Positions 31,649 to 38,902 of a stretch of DNA of 64,000 nucleotides are shown piece after piece. The position numbers and the translations under genes were made by a program. The notes beneath the pieces are model-generated. The model saw only the letters and a list, made by a program, of their open reading frames with translations, was not told the DNA's origin and ran no database searches. Every line of letters starts with the position of its first letter. Positions within the stretch are counted from its first letter, which is position 1. The stretch comes from JBBRVW01 sp038246545 (lineage in GTDB: Bacteria > Actinomycetota > Actinomycetes > JACCUZ01), in assembly GCA_038246545.1 (NCBI GenBank), contig JBBRVW010000001.1, forward strand, positions 62,001-126,000. Reading direction: 5' to 3'.

Positions 31649-32284
31649 ATCGCCGGGAACCTCGACTCCAGCTGGACCTACGCCGAGGAGTTCGTCCCCG
31701 AGGACGAGGTGCTCACCACCGCCCGCGGGAAGGGCGAGGAGCTCGGCTGCGTGCCGGTGCTGCCGGGCGCCGGCGCGGCCCTGTCGGCCCTGGCGGCCGC
31801 CGCGGGGGCGAGGGCCGTGGTCGAGATCGGCACGGGGGCCGGAGTGGGATCGGTCTACCTGCTCCGCGGCATGCGACCGGACGGTGTGCTCACCACCATC
31901 GACGTGGAGCCCGAGCACCACCGGGCGGCCCGGGAGACCTACGCCGAGGAGGGCGTGGCCTCCAACCGGGTCCGGCTCATCTCCGGGCGGGCGCTCGACG
32001 TCCTGCCGCGTCTCACCGACGCGGCGTACGACCTGGTGTTCTGCGACGCCGACAAGAAGGAGTACCCGGGCTACCTCGAGCAGGCGCTGCGGCTGCTCAA
32101 GCCGGGCGGGACGGTGGTCTTCGACAACGCGCTGTGGCACGACCGGGTGGCCGACCCCACCCAGCGCGACGAGGACACCACGACGATCCGCGACCTCGGG
32201 CGCGCGGTGCGCGAGGACGAGGCGCTGGTGAGCGCGATGCTGGCGGCCGGCGACGGCCTCCTCGTCGCGGTGAAGAAGCCGTAG
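31649..32284 (+). CDS. Class I SAM-dependent O-methyltransferase
   Basis: About 211 residues. SAM-binding motif VVEIGTGAGVGSVYLLRGM, then TTIDVEPEH, LVFCDADKKEYPGYL and GGTVVFDNALWHDRV, all typical of the metal-dependent catechol-type O-methyltransferase family and of Rv1220c, which also lies next to sigE. The 5' end is a problem: the protein similarity starts near NLDSSWTYAEEF, preceded by a good ribosome site but only ATC or GTC as start codon. The product methylates a hydroxyl of an unknown small molecule. Confidence 0.85.
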   Translation: MAGNLDSSWTYAEEFVPEDEVLTTARGKGEELGCVPVLPGAGAALSALAAAAGARAVVEIGTGAGVGSVYLLRGMRPDGVLTTIDVEPEHHRAARETYAEEGVASNRVRLISGRALDVLPRLTDAAYDLVFCDADKKEYPGYLEQALRLLKPGGTVVFDNALWHDRVADPTQRDEDTTTIRDLGRAVREDEALVSAMLAAGDGLLVAVKKP

Positions 32285-32313
32285 CCGTAGCCGCGACCGG
32301 TCCGGACCAGCGA

Positions 32314-32348
32314 CCGGCCCCGGTCCGCGCGAGGCGGACCGGGGCCGG
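32314..32348. terminator. Bidirectional hairpin between methyltransferase and DUF3117
   Basis: Perfect 15-base arms (CCGGCCCCGGTCCGC and its complement) with a GCGAG loop between two convergent stop codons. No U tract. Confidence 0.75.
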
Positions 32349-32385
32349 GACAGCTGGTGTCAGAGGTCGTAGGCGGTGGGAGCCG

Positions 32386-32553
32386 TCAGGCGACGACGGC
32401 CTTGAGTGCATCCCCGAGAGCTCCGGCCTCGTCGGCCGAGAGCTCGACGACGAGTCGCCCGCCACCCTCGAGCGGCACGCGCATCACGATGCCGCGACCT
32501 TCCTTGGTGACCTCGAGCGGACCGTCGCCCGTTCGCGGCTTCATGGCCGCCAT
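32386..32553 (-). CDS. DUF3117 family protein
   Basis: 55 residues: MAAMKPRTGDGPLEVTKEGR, then IVMRVPLEGGGRLVVELSADEAGALGDALK. The length and sequence are those of the actinobacterial DUF3117 family (Rv1211 of M. tuberculosis), small soluble proteins of unknown role. GGGAG lies seven bases before ATG 32553. In mycobacteria it is also close to tag and folP2, as here. Confidence 0.9.
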   Translation of the reverse strand: MAAMKPRTGDGPLEVTKEGRGIVMRVPLEGGGRLVVELSADEAGALGDALKAVVA

Positions 32554-32735
32554 GCTGGCTCCCTTCGGTACGGCACGCCGGCAGCAGGCACGGGGCCTGC
32601 ACGCCGAGCGTCGACACGGAGTGTGTGTTGGTGCATTATCCCGCGAACCCGCCCGCGCGCGAAACGGAGCGGCAAACTGGAGACCCCGCGGCACCGCCAC
32701 GGGGCCGTCCGCACCGACCAGGGAGGGCACGCCAG

Positions 32736-33521
32736 GTGAACGCCCGCTCGGCGCTGTTCGACCTCTACGGCGACCACCTGCGTCAGCGAGGCGGCCGCGC
32801 CCAGGTCGCTTCCCTGGTGCGGCTCCTCGCCCCGCTCGGGGTCGCCGCGCCCGCCGTACGTACCGCTGTCTCGCGGATGGTCCGGCAGGCGTGGCTGGAG
32901 CCGGTCCGGCTCCCGGACGGGCCCGGCTACGCCCTCACACCCCGGGCCGCGCGACGGCTCGACGACTCGGCCGCCCGCATCTACCGCACCGCCGACCGGG
33001 CCTGGGACGGGTTCTGGCACCTCGTGGTCACCGACCTGCCGGGCGAGCGCAGCAGGCGCGACCGGGTCCGGGCCGGGCTCACCTTCCTCGGCTACGCGCA
33101 GCTCGACGACGCGACCTGGCTGGGGCCGCGGTGGTCGCCCGAGGTCGATGGCCTCCTCGAGCTCGAGGGCGTGCGCGCCGAACGCTTCTCGGCCCGGCAC
33201 GACGGCGACTCCGTCGGGCTGGTCCACCGGGCCTGGGACGTCGAGGGGCTGGCCCGCTCCTACTCGCGCTGGCTCGCGGACGCCGAGACGCTGGTGTCCG
33301 CGGCCGGCACCGAGCCGGACGACGAGCAGGCGTTCGCGGCGCGGTCCCGGCTCGTGCACGAGTGGCGGAAGTTCCTCTTCCTCGACCCGGGTCTGCCGCG
33401 CGAGCTGCTGCCGGGAGACTGGTCCGGCGACAAGGCGGCGGACTTCTTCGACACCGAGAACGCTCGGCTGCTCCCGGCGGCCAACCGCTTCGTCGAGCGC
33501 TGCCTGACCGCCACCACCTGA
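32736..33521 (+). CDS. PaaX family transcriptional regulator
   Basis: 261 residues. The N-terminal winged helix (SALFDLYGDHLRQRGGRAQV, then AVRTAVSRMVRQAWL) and the C-terminal PaaX domain (LFLDPGLPRELLPGDWSGDKA) are both present. PaaX proteins repress phenylacetate or related aryl-CoA degradation genes and respond to acyl-CoA. GGGAGGG precedes GTG 32736. It is followed 22 bases later by an enoyl-CoA hydratase, a likely target. Confidence 0.87.
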   Translation: MNARSALFDLYGDHLRQRGGRAQVASLVRLLAPLGVAAPAVRTAVSRMVRQAWLEPVRLPDGPGYALTPRAARRLDDSAARIYRTADRAWDGFWHLVVTDLPGERSRRDRVRAGLTFLGYAQLDDATWLGPRWSPEVDGLLELEGVRAERFSARHDGDSVGLVHRAWDVEGLARSYSRWLADAETLVSAAGTEPDDEQAFAARSRLVHEWRKFLFLDPGLPRELLPGDWSGDKAADFFDTENARLLPAANRFVERCLTATT

Positions 33522-33543
33522 CCAGCGACACCCGAGGAGCCCG

Positions 33544-34347
33544 GTGAGCGACAGCCCGCACCACGACGTCGTCCGGTACGACCTGTCCGACGGCGTCGGC
33601 ACCGTGACCCTCAACCGGCCCGACGCCATGAACGCACTGAGCACCGAGCTCAAGGTCGCCCTGCGCGACACGCTGCGGGCCGCGGCGGCTGACGACGCGG
33701 TACGCGCCGTGCTGCTCACGGGCACCGGACGGGCCTTCTGCGTCGGGCAGGACCTCGCCGAGCACGCCGCGAACCTGCAGGGCGACCTCGACGCGGTCTG
33801 GTCGACCGTGCCCGAGCACTACACGCCGATCGCCACCACGCTGGCGACGATGCCCAAGCCGGTCGTCGCAGCGATCAACGGGGTGGCCGCCGGCGCCGGC
33901 GCGGCGTTCGCCTTCGCGTGCGACTTCCGGGTGATGTCGGCCGATGCCGGGCTCAACATGGCGTTCTCCGCGGTGGGCCTGTCCGCCGACTCCGGCTCGT
34001 CCTGGACGCTGCCGCGGCTGGTCGGCATGGCCAAGGCCAAGGAGCTGCTGCTCATGCCCTCGACGATCCCGGCCGGCCAGGCCCTCGAGCTCGGGCTGGT
34101 GACCGAGGTGGTCCCGGCCGACCAGGTCGCCGGCCGGGGCCGGGAGCTCGCGGTGCGACTGGCGGCCGGTCCGACGGTGGCCTACGGCGCGATCCGCCGG
34201 TCGCTCGCCTACTCCGTCGGGCATGGTCTCGACGAGTCCCTCGACATGGAGCGGCAGATGATGGAGCTCACCGGCTCGACCTCGGACCACCGCGCCGCGG
34301 TCACCGCCTTCCTCGGCAAGCAGCAGCCCACCTTCGAGGGCAGGTGA
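33544..34347 (+). CDS. Enoyl-CoA hydratase/isomerase (PaaG-like)
   Basis: 267 residues, full length crotonase fold. It has LTGTGRAFCVGQDLAEH, the oxyanion-hole loop AAINGVAAGAGAAFAFACDF, and SADSGSSWTLPRLVG where the second catalytic Glu of classical hydratases is replaced. A PaaG-like isomerase role (ring-1,2-epoxyphenylacetyl-CoA isomerase) fits the PaaX neighbour and SADSGSSW resembles that family. GAGGAG precedes the GTG. The stop overlaps the next start (GTGA). Confidence 0.85.
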   Translation: MSDSPHHDVVRYDLSDGVGTVTLNRPDAMNALSTELKVALRDTLRAAAADDAVRAVLLTGTGRAFCVGQDLAEHAANLQGDLDAVWSTVPEHYTPIATTLATMPKPVVAAINGVAAGAGAAFAFACDFRVMSADAGLNMAFSAVGLSADSGSSWTLPRLVGMAKAKELLLMPSTIPAGQALELGLVTEVVPADQVAGRGRELAVRLAAGPTVAYGAIRRSLAYSVGHGLDESLDMERQMMELTGSTSDHRAAVTAFLGKQQPTFEGR

Positions 34348-34862
34348 CCGAGGTGCCGGACGCATCCGGTGCCGACGGGGCGTCCGAGCCTGCTGCCGCG
34401 CCCGGGCTCGCGACCATCGAGCGGCTCTACGCCGCCATGGGCCGGCACGACGGCGAGGCGATGGCGGCCTGCTACGCACCGGGCGCCCTGTTCACCGACC
34501 CGGTCTTCGTCGGACTGTCCGACGGCGAGCCCGCCGACATGTGGCGGATGCTCACCGCCCGGTCGGGCGACCTGCGGGTCGAGCTCCAGGAGCACGACGC
34601 CGAGGGCGACCACGGCAGCGCGCACTGGGTCGCGCACTACACGTTCGCCCGGACCGGCCGGAAGGTGGTCAACGACGTGCGGTCGGAGTTCCGCTTCGAC
34701 GCGGCCGGCCTGGTCGCCTCGCAGCGCGACGAGTTCGACTTCTGGCGCTGGTCGCGGCAGGCCCTCGGACCCGTCGGCCTGCTGCTCGGCTGGACGCCGG
34801 TGCTCCAGCACTCCGTCCGCGACAAGGCCCGCGGCGGCCTGGCCGCCTTCCGCGACCGCTGA
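34344..34862 (+). CDS. SnoaL/NTF2-like fold protein
   Basis: 172 residues. The core (LATIERLYAAMGRHDGEAMAACYAP through WVAHYTFARTGRKVVN to FDFWRWSRQALG) is the SnoaL-like cone fold used by polyketide cyclases, dehydratases and small binding proteins. The GTG overlaps the enoyl-CoA hydratase stop by four bases, so the pair is coupled. The role is probably in the same catabolic pathway. It ends before the GATC hairpin at 34920. Confidence 0.8.
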   Translation: MTEVPDASGADGASEPAAAPGLATIERLYAAMGRHDGEAMAACYAPGALFTDPVFVGLSDGEPADMWRMLTARSGDLRVELQEHDAEGDHGSAHWVAHYTFARTGRKVVNDVRSEFRFDAAGLVASQRDEFDFWRWSRQALGPVGLLLGWTPVLQHSVRDKARGGLAAFRDR

Positions 34863-34919
34863 TCCGCTCCCTACGACCTGCCCGCCCGCTTCCGGTGCTG
34901 ATCCGGCCTCCCCGGGACC

Positions 34920-34951
34920 CCGTGTTGATCACGGGACCGTGATCAACACGG
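34920..34951. repeat. GATC hairpin, family 1, second 15-2-15 copy
   Basis: Arms CCGTGTTGATCACGG and complement around GA. Compared with 6037-6068 only base pair 4 differs (A-T there, T-A here), so pairing is kept. It lies between convergent genes (SnoaL and tag); the rest of this 190-base gap holds nothing else recognisable. Confidence 0.75.
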
Positions 34952-35054
34952 CCCGACAGTGGTCTGCACGCCGCCGTCCGGCCGGGGGCGCCGCGGTCGG
35001 GGCCTCCGCAGTGTGCGGGCGCCGGTCTGAGCGACGGACGACTGCCGACGGCGG

Positions 35055-35648
35055 TCAGGCGGCGCCTGCGCCGCGGAAGGCGCAGCCGGCGAGGTGGTCG
35101 TCGACCATGCCGGTGGCCTGCATGAGGGCGTACGCCGTGGTCGGCCCGACGAAGCGGAAACCGTTGCGCTTCAAGGCTTTGGCCATCGCGGTCGACTCCG
35201 GCGTCACGGCAGGTACGTCGGCCACGCTGCGCGGCGCGGGACGGGCCGGGGCCGGCGCGAACGACCAGAGCAGCTCGTCGAGGCCGCCGTCGAGCGCCAC
35301 AGTCGCGCGGGCGTTGGCGACGGTGGCGAGCACCTTCGCGCGGTTGCGCACGATGCCGGTGTCGGCCATCAGCCGCTCGACGTCGTCGTCGCCGAACTCG
35401 GTGACCGCGGCCGGGTCGAAGCCGGCGAAGGCGGCCCGGAAGGCCTCCCGCTTGCGCAGGATCGTGATCCACGACAGGCCGGACTGGAACGCCTCGAGGC
35501 TGACCCGCTCGAACAGCCGGGCCTCGCCGTGCACCGGCCGGCCCCACTCGCCGTCGTGATAGGCGACGTAGTCGGGGCTGCCGAGGCCCCAGGGGCAGCG
35601 GGCCAGGCCGTCCGCACCGAGGACGGTGCCGGGGTTCGTACCGGTCAC
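35055..35648 (-). CDS. tag: DNA-3-methyladenine glycosylase I
   Basis: 197 residues. The zinc ligands are visible: Cys in RCPWG, His in YVAYHDGEWG, and the HLAGC pair at the C-terminus, with the substrate residues in FERVSLEAFQSGLSWITILRKR. It excises 3-methyladenine from alkylated DNA and starts base excision repair. The GTG overlaps the preceding SRPBCC stop by four bases, and gene order matches Rv1210 tagA beside Rv1209 and folP2. Confidence 0.93.
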   Translation of the reverse strand: MTGTNPGTVLGADGLARCPWGLGSPDYVAYHDGEWGRPVHGEARLFERVSLEAFQSGLSWITILRKREAFRAAFAGFDPAAVTEFGDDDVERLMADTGIVRNRAKVLATVANARATVALDGGLDELLWSFAPAPARPAPRSVADVPAVTPESTAMAKALKRNGFRFVGPTTAYALMQATGMVDDHLAGCAFRGAGAA

Positions 35649-36076
35649 GCGCCGGACTCGACGTAGCGGGCCAGCCGGCGCAGCGAGAGCTGCACCCCGG
35701 CACGCAGCAGCGGGCGCACCAGCGGCCAGCCCAGCCGGCCCAGCCGGCCCAGCGGCAGCTCAACCCACTCCGACCACACCACGCGGGAGGTGCCCGGGGT
35801 GAGCGGGTCGACCTCGAACGCGCCCGATCCCTTGACGACGGTGCCGGTGTGCCGGACGACGGCCCGGCGGGGCGGGTCCCAGACCGTGATCAGCATCGTG
35901 TCGAGGAAGCCGAGCCGGCCGACCCCGGTGAACGCCGAGATGGTCTCGCCCTCGGCCCGGCCGCCCTCCGCGTGGGTGAAGAGCATCCAGCGGTCGTGCA
36001 CGTCCCAGTCGGTAAGGACGTCCCACACCTGCTCGGCCGGCGCCGCGACCTCCTGGGTGACGACGAGCTCGGCCAT
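35645..36076 (-). CDS. SRPBCC family protein
   Basis: 143 residues with the START/Bet v1-like pattern (AAPAEQVWDVLTDWDVHDRWM, FEVDPLTPGTSRVVWSEW). These helix-grip proteins bind hydrophobic ligands or act as cyclases; the last third (RRLARYVESG) is typical of polyketide-cyclase-like members. ATG 36076 follows the DivIVA-like stop by one base and its stop overlaps tag, so the three genes form an operon. Confidence 0.82.
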   Translation of the reverse strand: MAELVVTQEVAAPAEQVWDVLTDWDVHDRWMLFTHAEGGRAEGETISAFTGVGRLGFLDTMLITVWDPPRRAVVRHTGTVVKGSGAFEVDPLTPGTSRVVWSEWVELPLGRLGRLGWPLVRPLLRAGVQLSLRRLARYVESGA

Positions 36077-36077
36077 G

Positions 36078-36503
36078 TCAGCCTTCCCGGGTTGCGGTGC
36101 TGTCGGTGGTATCGGTGCTGCCGTTGCTGCCGGTGCTGCCGGTGCTGCCGGTGCTGCCGGTGCTGCCGGTGCTGCCGGTGCTGCCGGTGGCGGCGTCGGG
36201 ACGGTCGCCGTCGTCCGGAGCGGCGCCGGTCGGCCCCTCGAGCTCGGCGATCCGGGCATCGCGCCGGTCCAGCTCGCCGAGCAGCCGGTCCAGGACCGCG
36301 TCGACCTCGTCCATCCGGTAGCCGCGCAGCGCAAGGGTGAAGCGCAGGCCGTCGACCTGTCCGCGGTCGATCTCGCCCGGTGCCAGCGCGCCGCGCGGTG
36401 AGCGTTCCGTCTCGGCCGGCCCCAGGCCGGTGCCGCGACCGGCCGCCACGACGGCGATGCCGGCGATGACGACGAGGAGGACGAGCAGCAGCACCAGGGA
36501 CAC
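36078..36503 (-). CDS. DivIVA domain protein with variable TGS tail
   Basis: 141 residues. A membrane helix (MSLVLLLVLLVVIAGIAVV) leads to a short DivIVA-type segment (LRGYRMDEVDAVLDRLLGEL, about 58-77) and a low-complexity tail in which Thr-Gly-Ser is repeated seven times (about 105-126). The tail is encoded by a 9-base tandem repeat. Similar to Rv1209. DivIVA segments recognise curved membranes or bind division and cell-wall proteins, but this one is too short for a filament. The GTG has CACGAT seven bases upstream. Confidence 0.82.
   Translation of the reverse strand: MSLVLLLVLLVVIAGIAVVAAGRGTGLGPAETERSPRGALAPGEIDRGQVDGLRFTLALRGYRMDEVDAVLDRLLGELDRRDARIAELEGPTGAAPDDGDRPDAATGSTGSTGSTGSTGSTGSTGSNGSTDTTDSTATREG
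36117..36188. repeat. 9-base tandem repeat in the DivIVA-like gene
   Basis: Seven exact copies of GCTGCCGGT (36126-36188), preceded by one variant copy (36117-36125). The repeat is in frame and encodes Thr-Gly-Ser on the minus strand; changes in copy number would keep the frame. Confidence 0.85.
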
Positions 36504-36510
36504 ACGCAGG

Positions 36511-36523
36511 ATCGTGCCACGCT
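36511..36523. promoter_or_regulatory. Back-to-back -10 boxes of DivIVA-like gene and folP2
   Basis: On the minus strand CACGAT (36511-36516) lies seven bases before GTG 36503. On the plus strand CACGCT (36518-36523) lies six bases before GTG 36530. The divergent transcripts would start about 25 bases apart. Confidence 0.5.
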
Positions 36524-36529
36524 GGGCGG

Positions 36530-37414
36530 GTGGACCACGGACCCGGCACCTCGTCGCTGCGCCTCGGACCGCTCGAGGTCGGGCCGAACGACCAGGTCGT
36601 CATGGCCGTCGTCAACCGCACCCCGGACTCGTTCTTCGACCAGGGCGCCTACCTCGACGACGCCGCCGCGATGACCGCCGTCGACACCGCCGTCGAGCAC
36701 GGCGCCGCGCTGGTGGACCTGGGCGGGGTCAAGGCCGGCCCCGGCGACGACGTCGACGAGGCCGAGGAGGTACGCCGGGTCGCGCCGTTCGTCGCTGCGG
36801 TGCGCCGCCGGCACCCGCGTCTGGCGATCTCGGTCGACACCTGGCGGGCCGGCGTCGGCCGGGCCGCGTGCGACGCGGGAGCCGACCTGCTCAACGACGC
36901 CTGGCAGGGCTCCGACCCGGGGCTGGCGGTGGTGGCCGCGGAGCACGGAGTCGGGCTGGTCTGCAGCCACGCGGGCGGCCTCGCTCCCCGGACCGACCCG
37001 CACCGCGTGGCGTACGACGACGTGATGGCCGACGTCATCGGCACCGTGACGGCACTGGCGGAGAAGGCGGTCGCTGCCGGCGTACGCCGGGACGGGATCC
37101 TCGTCGATGCGGCGCACGACTTCGGCAAGAACACCTACCACTCGCTCGAGGTGACCCGACGGCTCGACGAGCTGGTCGCCACCGGGTGGCCGGTGCTGGT
37201 CGCGGTGTCGAACAAGAAGTTCCTCGGCGAGGTGCTCGACGTCGACAAGGACGGCCGGCTGGAGGCGACCCTCGCCGCGACGGCGATCAGCGCGTGGCAC
37301 GGGGCGCGCGTGTTCCGGGCGCACCAGGTGGCCGCGACCCGGCGGGTGCTCGACACGGTCGGCGCCGTCCGCGGCACCCGCGGCCCGGCCGTCTCGCGCC
37401 GCGCCCTGGCCTGA
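36530..37414 (+). CDS. folP2: FolP2-type dihydropteroate synthase homolog
   Basis: 294 residues, a TIM barrel of the dihydropteroate synthase family. Motifs are altered from active FolP: VMAVVNRTPDSFFDQGAYL for the usual MGILNVTPDSF, and VAVSNKKFLGEVL for the canonical SRK loop. It thus belongs to the FolP2 branch, which I recall was reported not to have synthase activity in mycobacteria. Its true substrate is unknown. It is divergent from the DivIVA-like gene, as Rv1207 is near Rv1209, but gpgS (Rv1208) is absent here. Confidence 0.85.
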   Translation: MDHGPGTSSLRLGPLEVGPNDQVVMAVVNRTPDSFFDQGAYLDDAAAMTAVDTAVEHGAALVDLGGVKAGPGDDVDEAEEVRRVAPFVAAVRRRHPRLAISVDTWRAGVGRAACDAGADLLNDAWQGSDPGLAVVAAEHGVGLVCSHAGGLAPRTDPHRVAYDDVMADVIGTVTALAEKAVAAGVRRDGILVDAAHDFGKNTYHSLEVTRRLDELVATGWPVLVAVSNKKFLGEVLDVDKDGRLEATLAATAISAWHGARVFRAHQVAATRRVLDTVGAVRGTRGPAVSRRALA

Positions 37415-37515
37415 CCCGCCCCTCCCCTCCCCTCCCCGCCCCGCCCCGTCAGTCGATCACGTTTACGTGATCGCCGGCGCGGCGGGTCGGGGAGGGAGCG
37501 GGAGGGCGGGGGAGG
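37415..37515. repeat. C-rich block, hairpin and G-rich block between folP2 and LOG
   Basis: A pyrimidine tract with runs of four C (37415-37448), a perfect hairpin CGATCACGT-TT-ACGTGATCG (37454-37473, family 1) and a purine tract with runs of three to five G (37484-37515) fill the gap between convergent genes. The two tracts could pair with each other or form G-quadruplexes. The hairpin probably terminates both transcripts. Confidence 0.65.
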
Positions 37516-38025
37516 TCAGGGTTCGGCCTCGAGCACCTCGTCGGGAGCTGCGGTCAGAAGCGGCTGCGGCGCCGCCGCGAGCTGGTCGACCTGGGCGCGC
37601 AACGGGTCGTAGAGCCCGTCGGGGTCGAGGACGACCACCGGCTTGCCGTGCATCGCCAGCGTGCGCGACACCCAGATCTCGATCAGCTCCTCGAGGGTCC
37701 CGAGACCGCCCGGCAGGGTCAGGAACGCGTCGGAGCGCTCGTCCATGAGCCCCTTGCGGGCCCGCATGTCGTCGGTCACGAGCAGGTCGTCGGCGGCGTG
37801 GTCAGCGACCTCGAGCGCGAGCAGCACCTGCGGGATCACGCCGAGGGTGTGCGCCCCGCCGGCCCGGGCGGCCCGCGCCACCGCGCCCATGCACGACACG
37901 CTGCCGCCGCCGCTCACGAGGCTGTGGCCGCGCCGGGCCAGCTCGGTGCCCACGGCGGCCGCGAGCTCGACGTACGACGCGTCGATGCGGCCGCTGGACG
38001 AGCAGAAGACGCAGACCGCCGCCAC
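37516..38025 (-). CDS. LOG family protein (TIGR00730), short paralog
   Basis: 169 residues. It has VAAVCVFCSSSGRID at the N-terminus, SGGGSVSCMGAVA, and the catalytic motif LPGGLGTLEELIE of cytokinin-activating phosphoribohydrolases, which split adenosine monophosphate derivatives into base and ribose phosphate. It is equivalent to Rv1205. The GTG overlaps the stop of the longer LOG paralog by one base (TAGTG), so both come from one message. Confidence 0.87.
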   Translation of the reverse strand: MAAVCVFCSSSGRIDASYVELAAAVGTELARRGHSLVSGGGSVSCMGAVARAARAGGAHTLGVIPQVLLALEVADHAADDLLVTDDMRARKGLMDERSDAFLTLPGGLGTLEELIEIWVSRTLAMHGKPVVVLDPDGLYDPLRAQVDQLAAAPQPLLTAAPDEVLEAEP

Positions 38026-38855
38026 TACTCGGCGCCCTTGCGGGCCGCCTCGCCGTCGGGGGGCGCGGGATCGTCCAGAATACCGTCGGCGTGGGCCACG
38101 ATCCGGACCGCCTCGGCCGGGTCGTCGGTGACCGTGAAGAGGTCGAGGTCGCGAGCGCCGATCTTGCCGCCGGGCAGCACGGTGGACCGCAGCCAGTCGA
38201 CCAGCCCGTCCCAGTACGCGTGACCGAGGAGTACCACCGGGAACGACGTGACCTTCTTGGTCTGCACCAGGACGAGCGCCTCGAACAGCTCGTCGAACGT
38301 GCCGAACCCGCCCGGCAGCACGATGAACCCCTGCGCGTACTTCACGAACATCGTCTTGCGCGCGAAGAAGTACCGGAAGTCGACACCGATGTCGACCCAC
38401 TGGTTCATGCCCTGCTCGAAGGGCAGCTCGATGCCGAGCCCGACCGACACACCGCCGGCCTCGCAGGCCCCGCGGTTCGCGGCCTCCATCGCACCAGGGC
38501 CGCCGCCGGTGATGACGGCGTAGCCGGCCTCGACGAGCAGCCGGCCGACCGCCCTGCCGGTCGCGTACTCCGGGTCGTCCTCGTGCACCCGCGCCGACCC
38601 GAAGACGCTGACGGCGCGGCCGAGCTCGGCCAGCGCTCCGAAGCCCTCGACGAACTCGGACTGGATCCGCAGCACCCGCCACGGATCCGCATGCACCCAG
38701 TCCGTCGGGCCGCGGGTGTCGAGCAGCCGCGCGTCGGTGGTCTCGGACTCGACCTGCCGCCGGCGCAGCGTGACGGGGCCCTTGTGCTTCTCGGGCGTGT
38801 GCGCGGGCTCCGGTTCGGCGCCCGCGCCGGTCGGCTCGGTGAACTCCAGACTCAT
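38025..38855 (-). CDS. LOG family protein (TIGR00730), long paralog
   Basis: 276 residues. The first 55 are charged and Pro-rich (EKHKGPVTLRRRQVESETTD). The Rossmann-type LOG domain follows (VSVFGSARVHEDD, TGGGPGAMEAANRGA, VLPGGFGTFDELFEAL). The active-site Arg/Glu motif is intact. The start is set by a -10 box seven bases upstream. It heads a two-gene operon of LOG paralogs with different lengths, so the substrates may differ. Confidence 0.87.
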   Translation of the reverse strand: MSLEFTEPTGAGAEPEPAHTPEKHKGPVTLRRRQVESETTDARLLDTRGPTDWVHADPWRVLRIQSEFVEGFGALAELGRAVSVFGSARVHEDDPEYATGRAVGRLLVEAGYAVITGGGPGAMEAANRGACEAGGVSVGLGIELPFEQGMNQWVDIGVDFRYFFARKTMFVKYAQGFIVLPGGFGTFDELFEALVLVQTKKVTSFPVVLLGHAYWDGLVDWLRSTVLPGGKIGARDLDLFTVTDDPAEAVRIVAHADGILDDPAPPDGEAARKGAE

Positions 38856-38862
38856 GCCGGGC

Positions 38863-38868
38863 AGGCTA
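38863..38868 (-). promoter_or_regulatory. -10 box TAGCCT, leaderless type, LOG operon
   Basis: TAGCCT, seven bases, ATG 38855 on the minus strand. Confidence 0.6.
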
Positions 38869-38902
38869 TCCAGGCGGACGGGGCAGCACGCTGACGTCGG
38901 CC

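Noticed and set aside
36117..36188. Possible CRISPR array
   Set aside because: The repeat unit is nine bases, without spacers, and lies inside a coding sequence. No cas gene is present.
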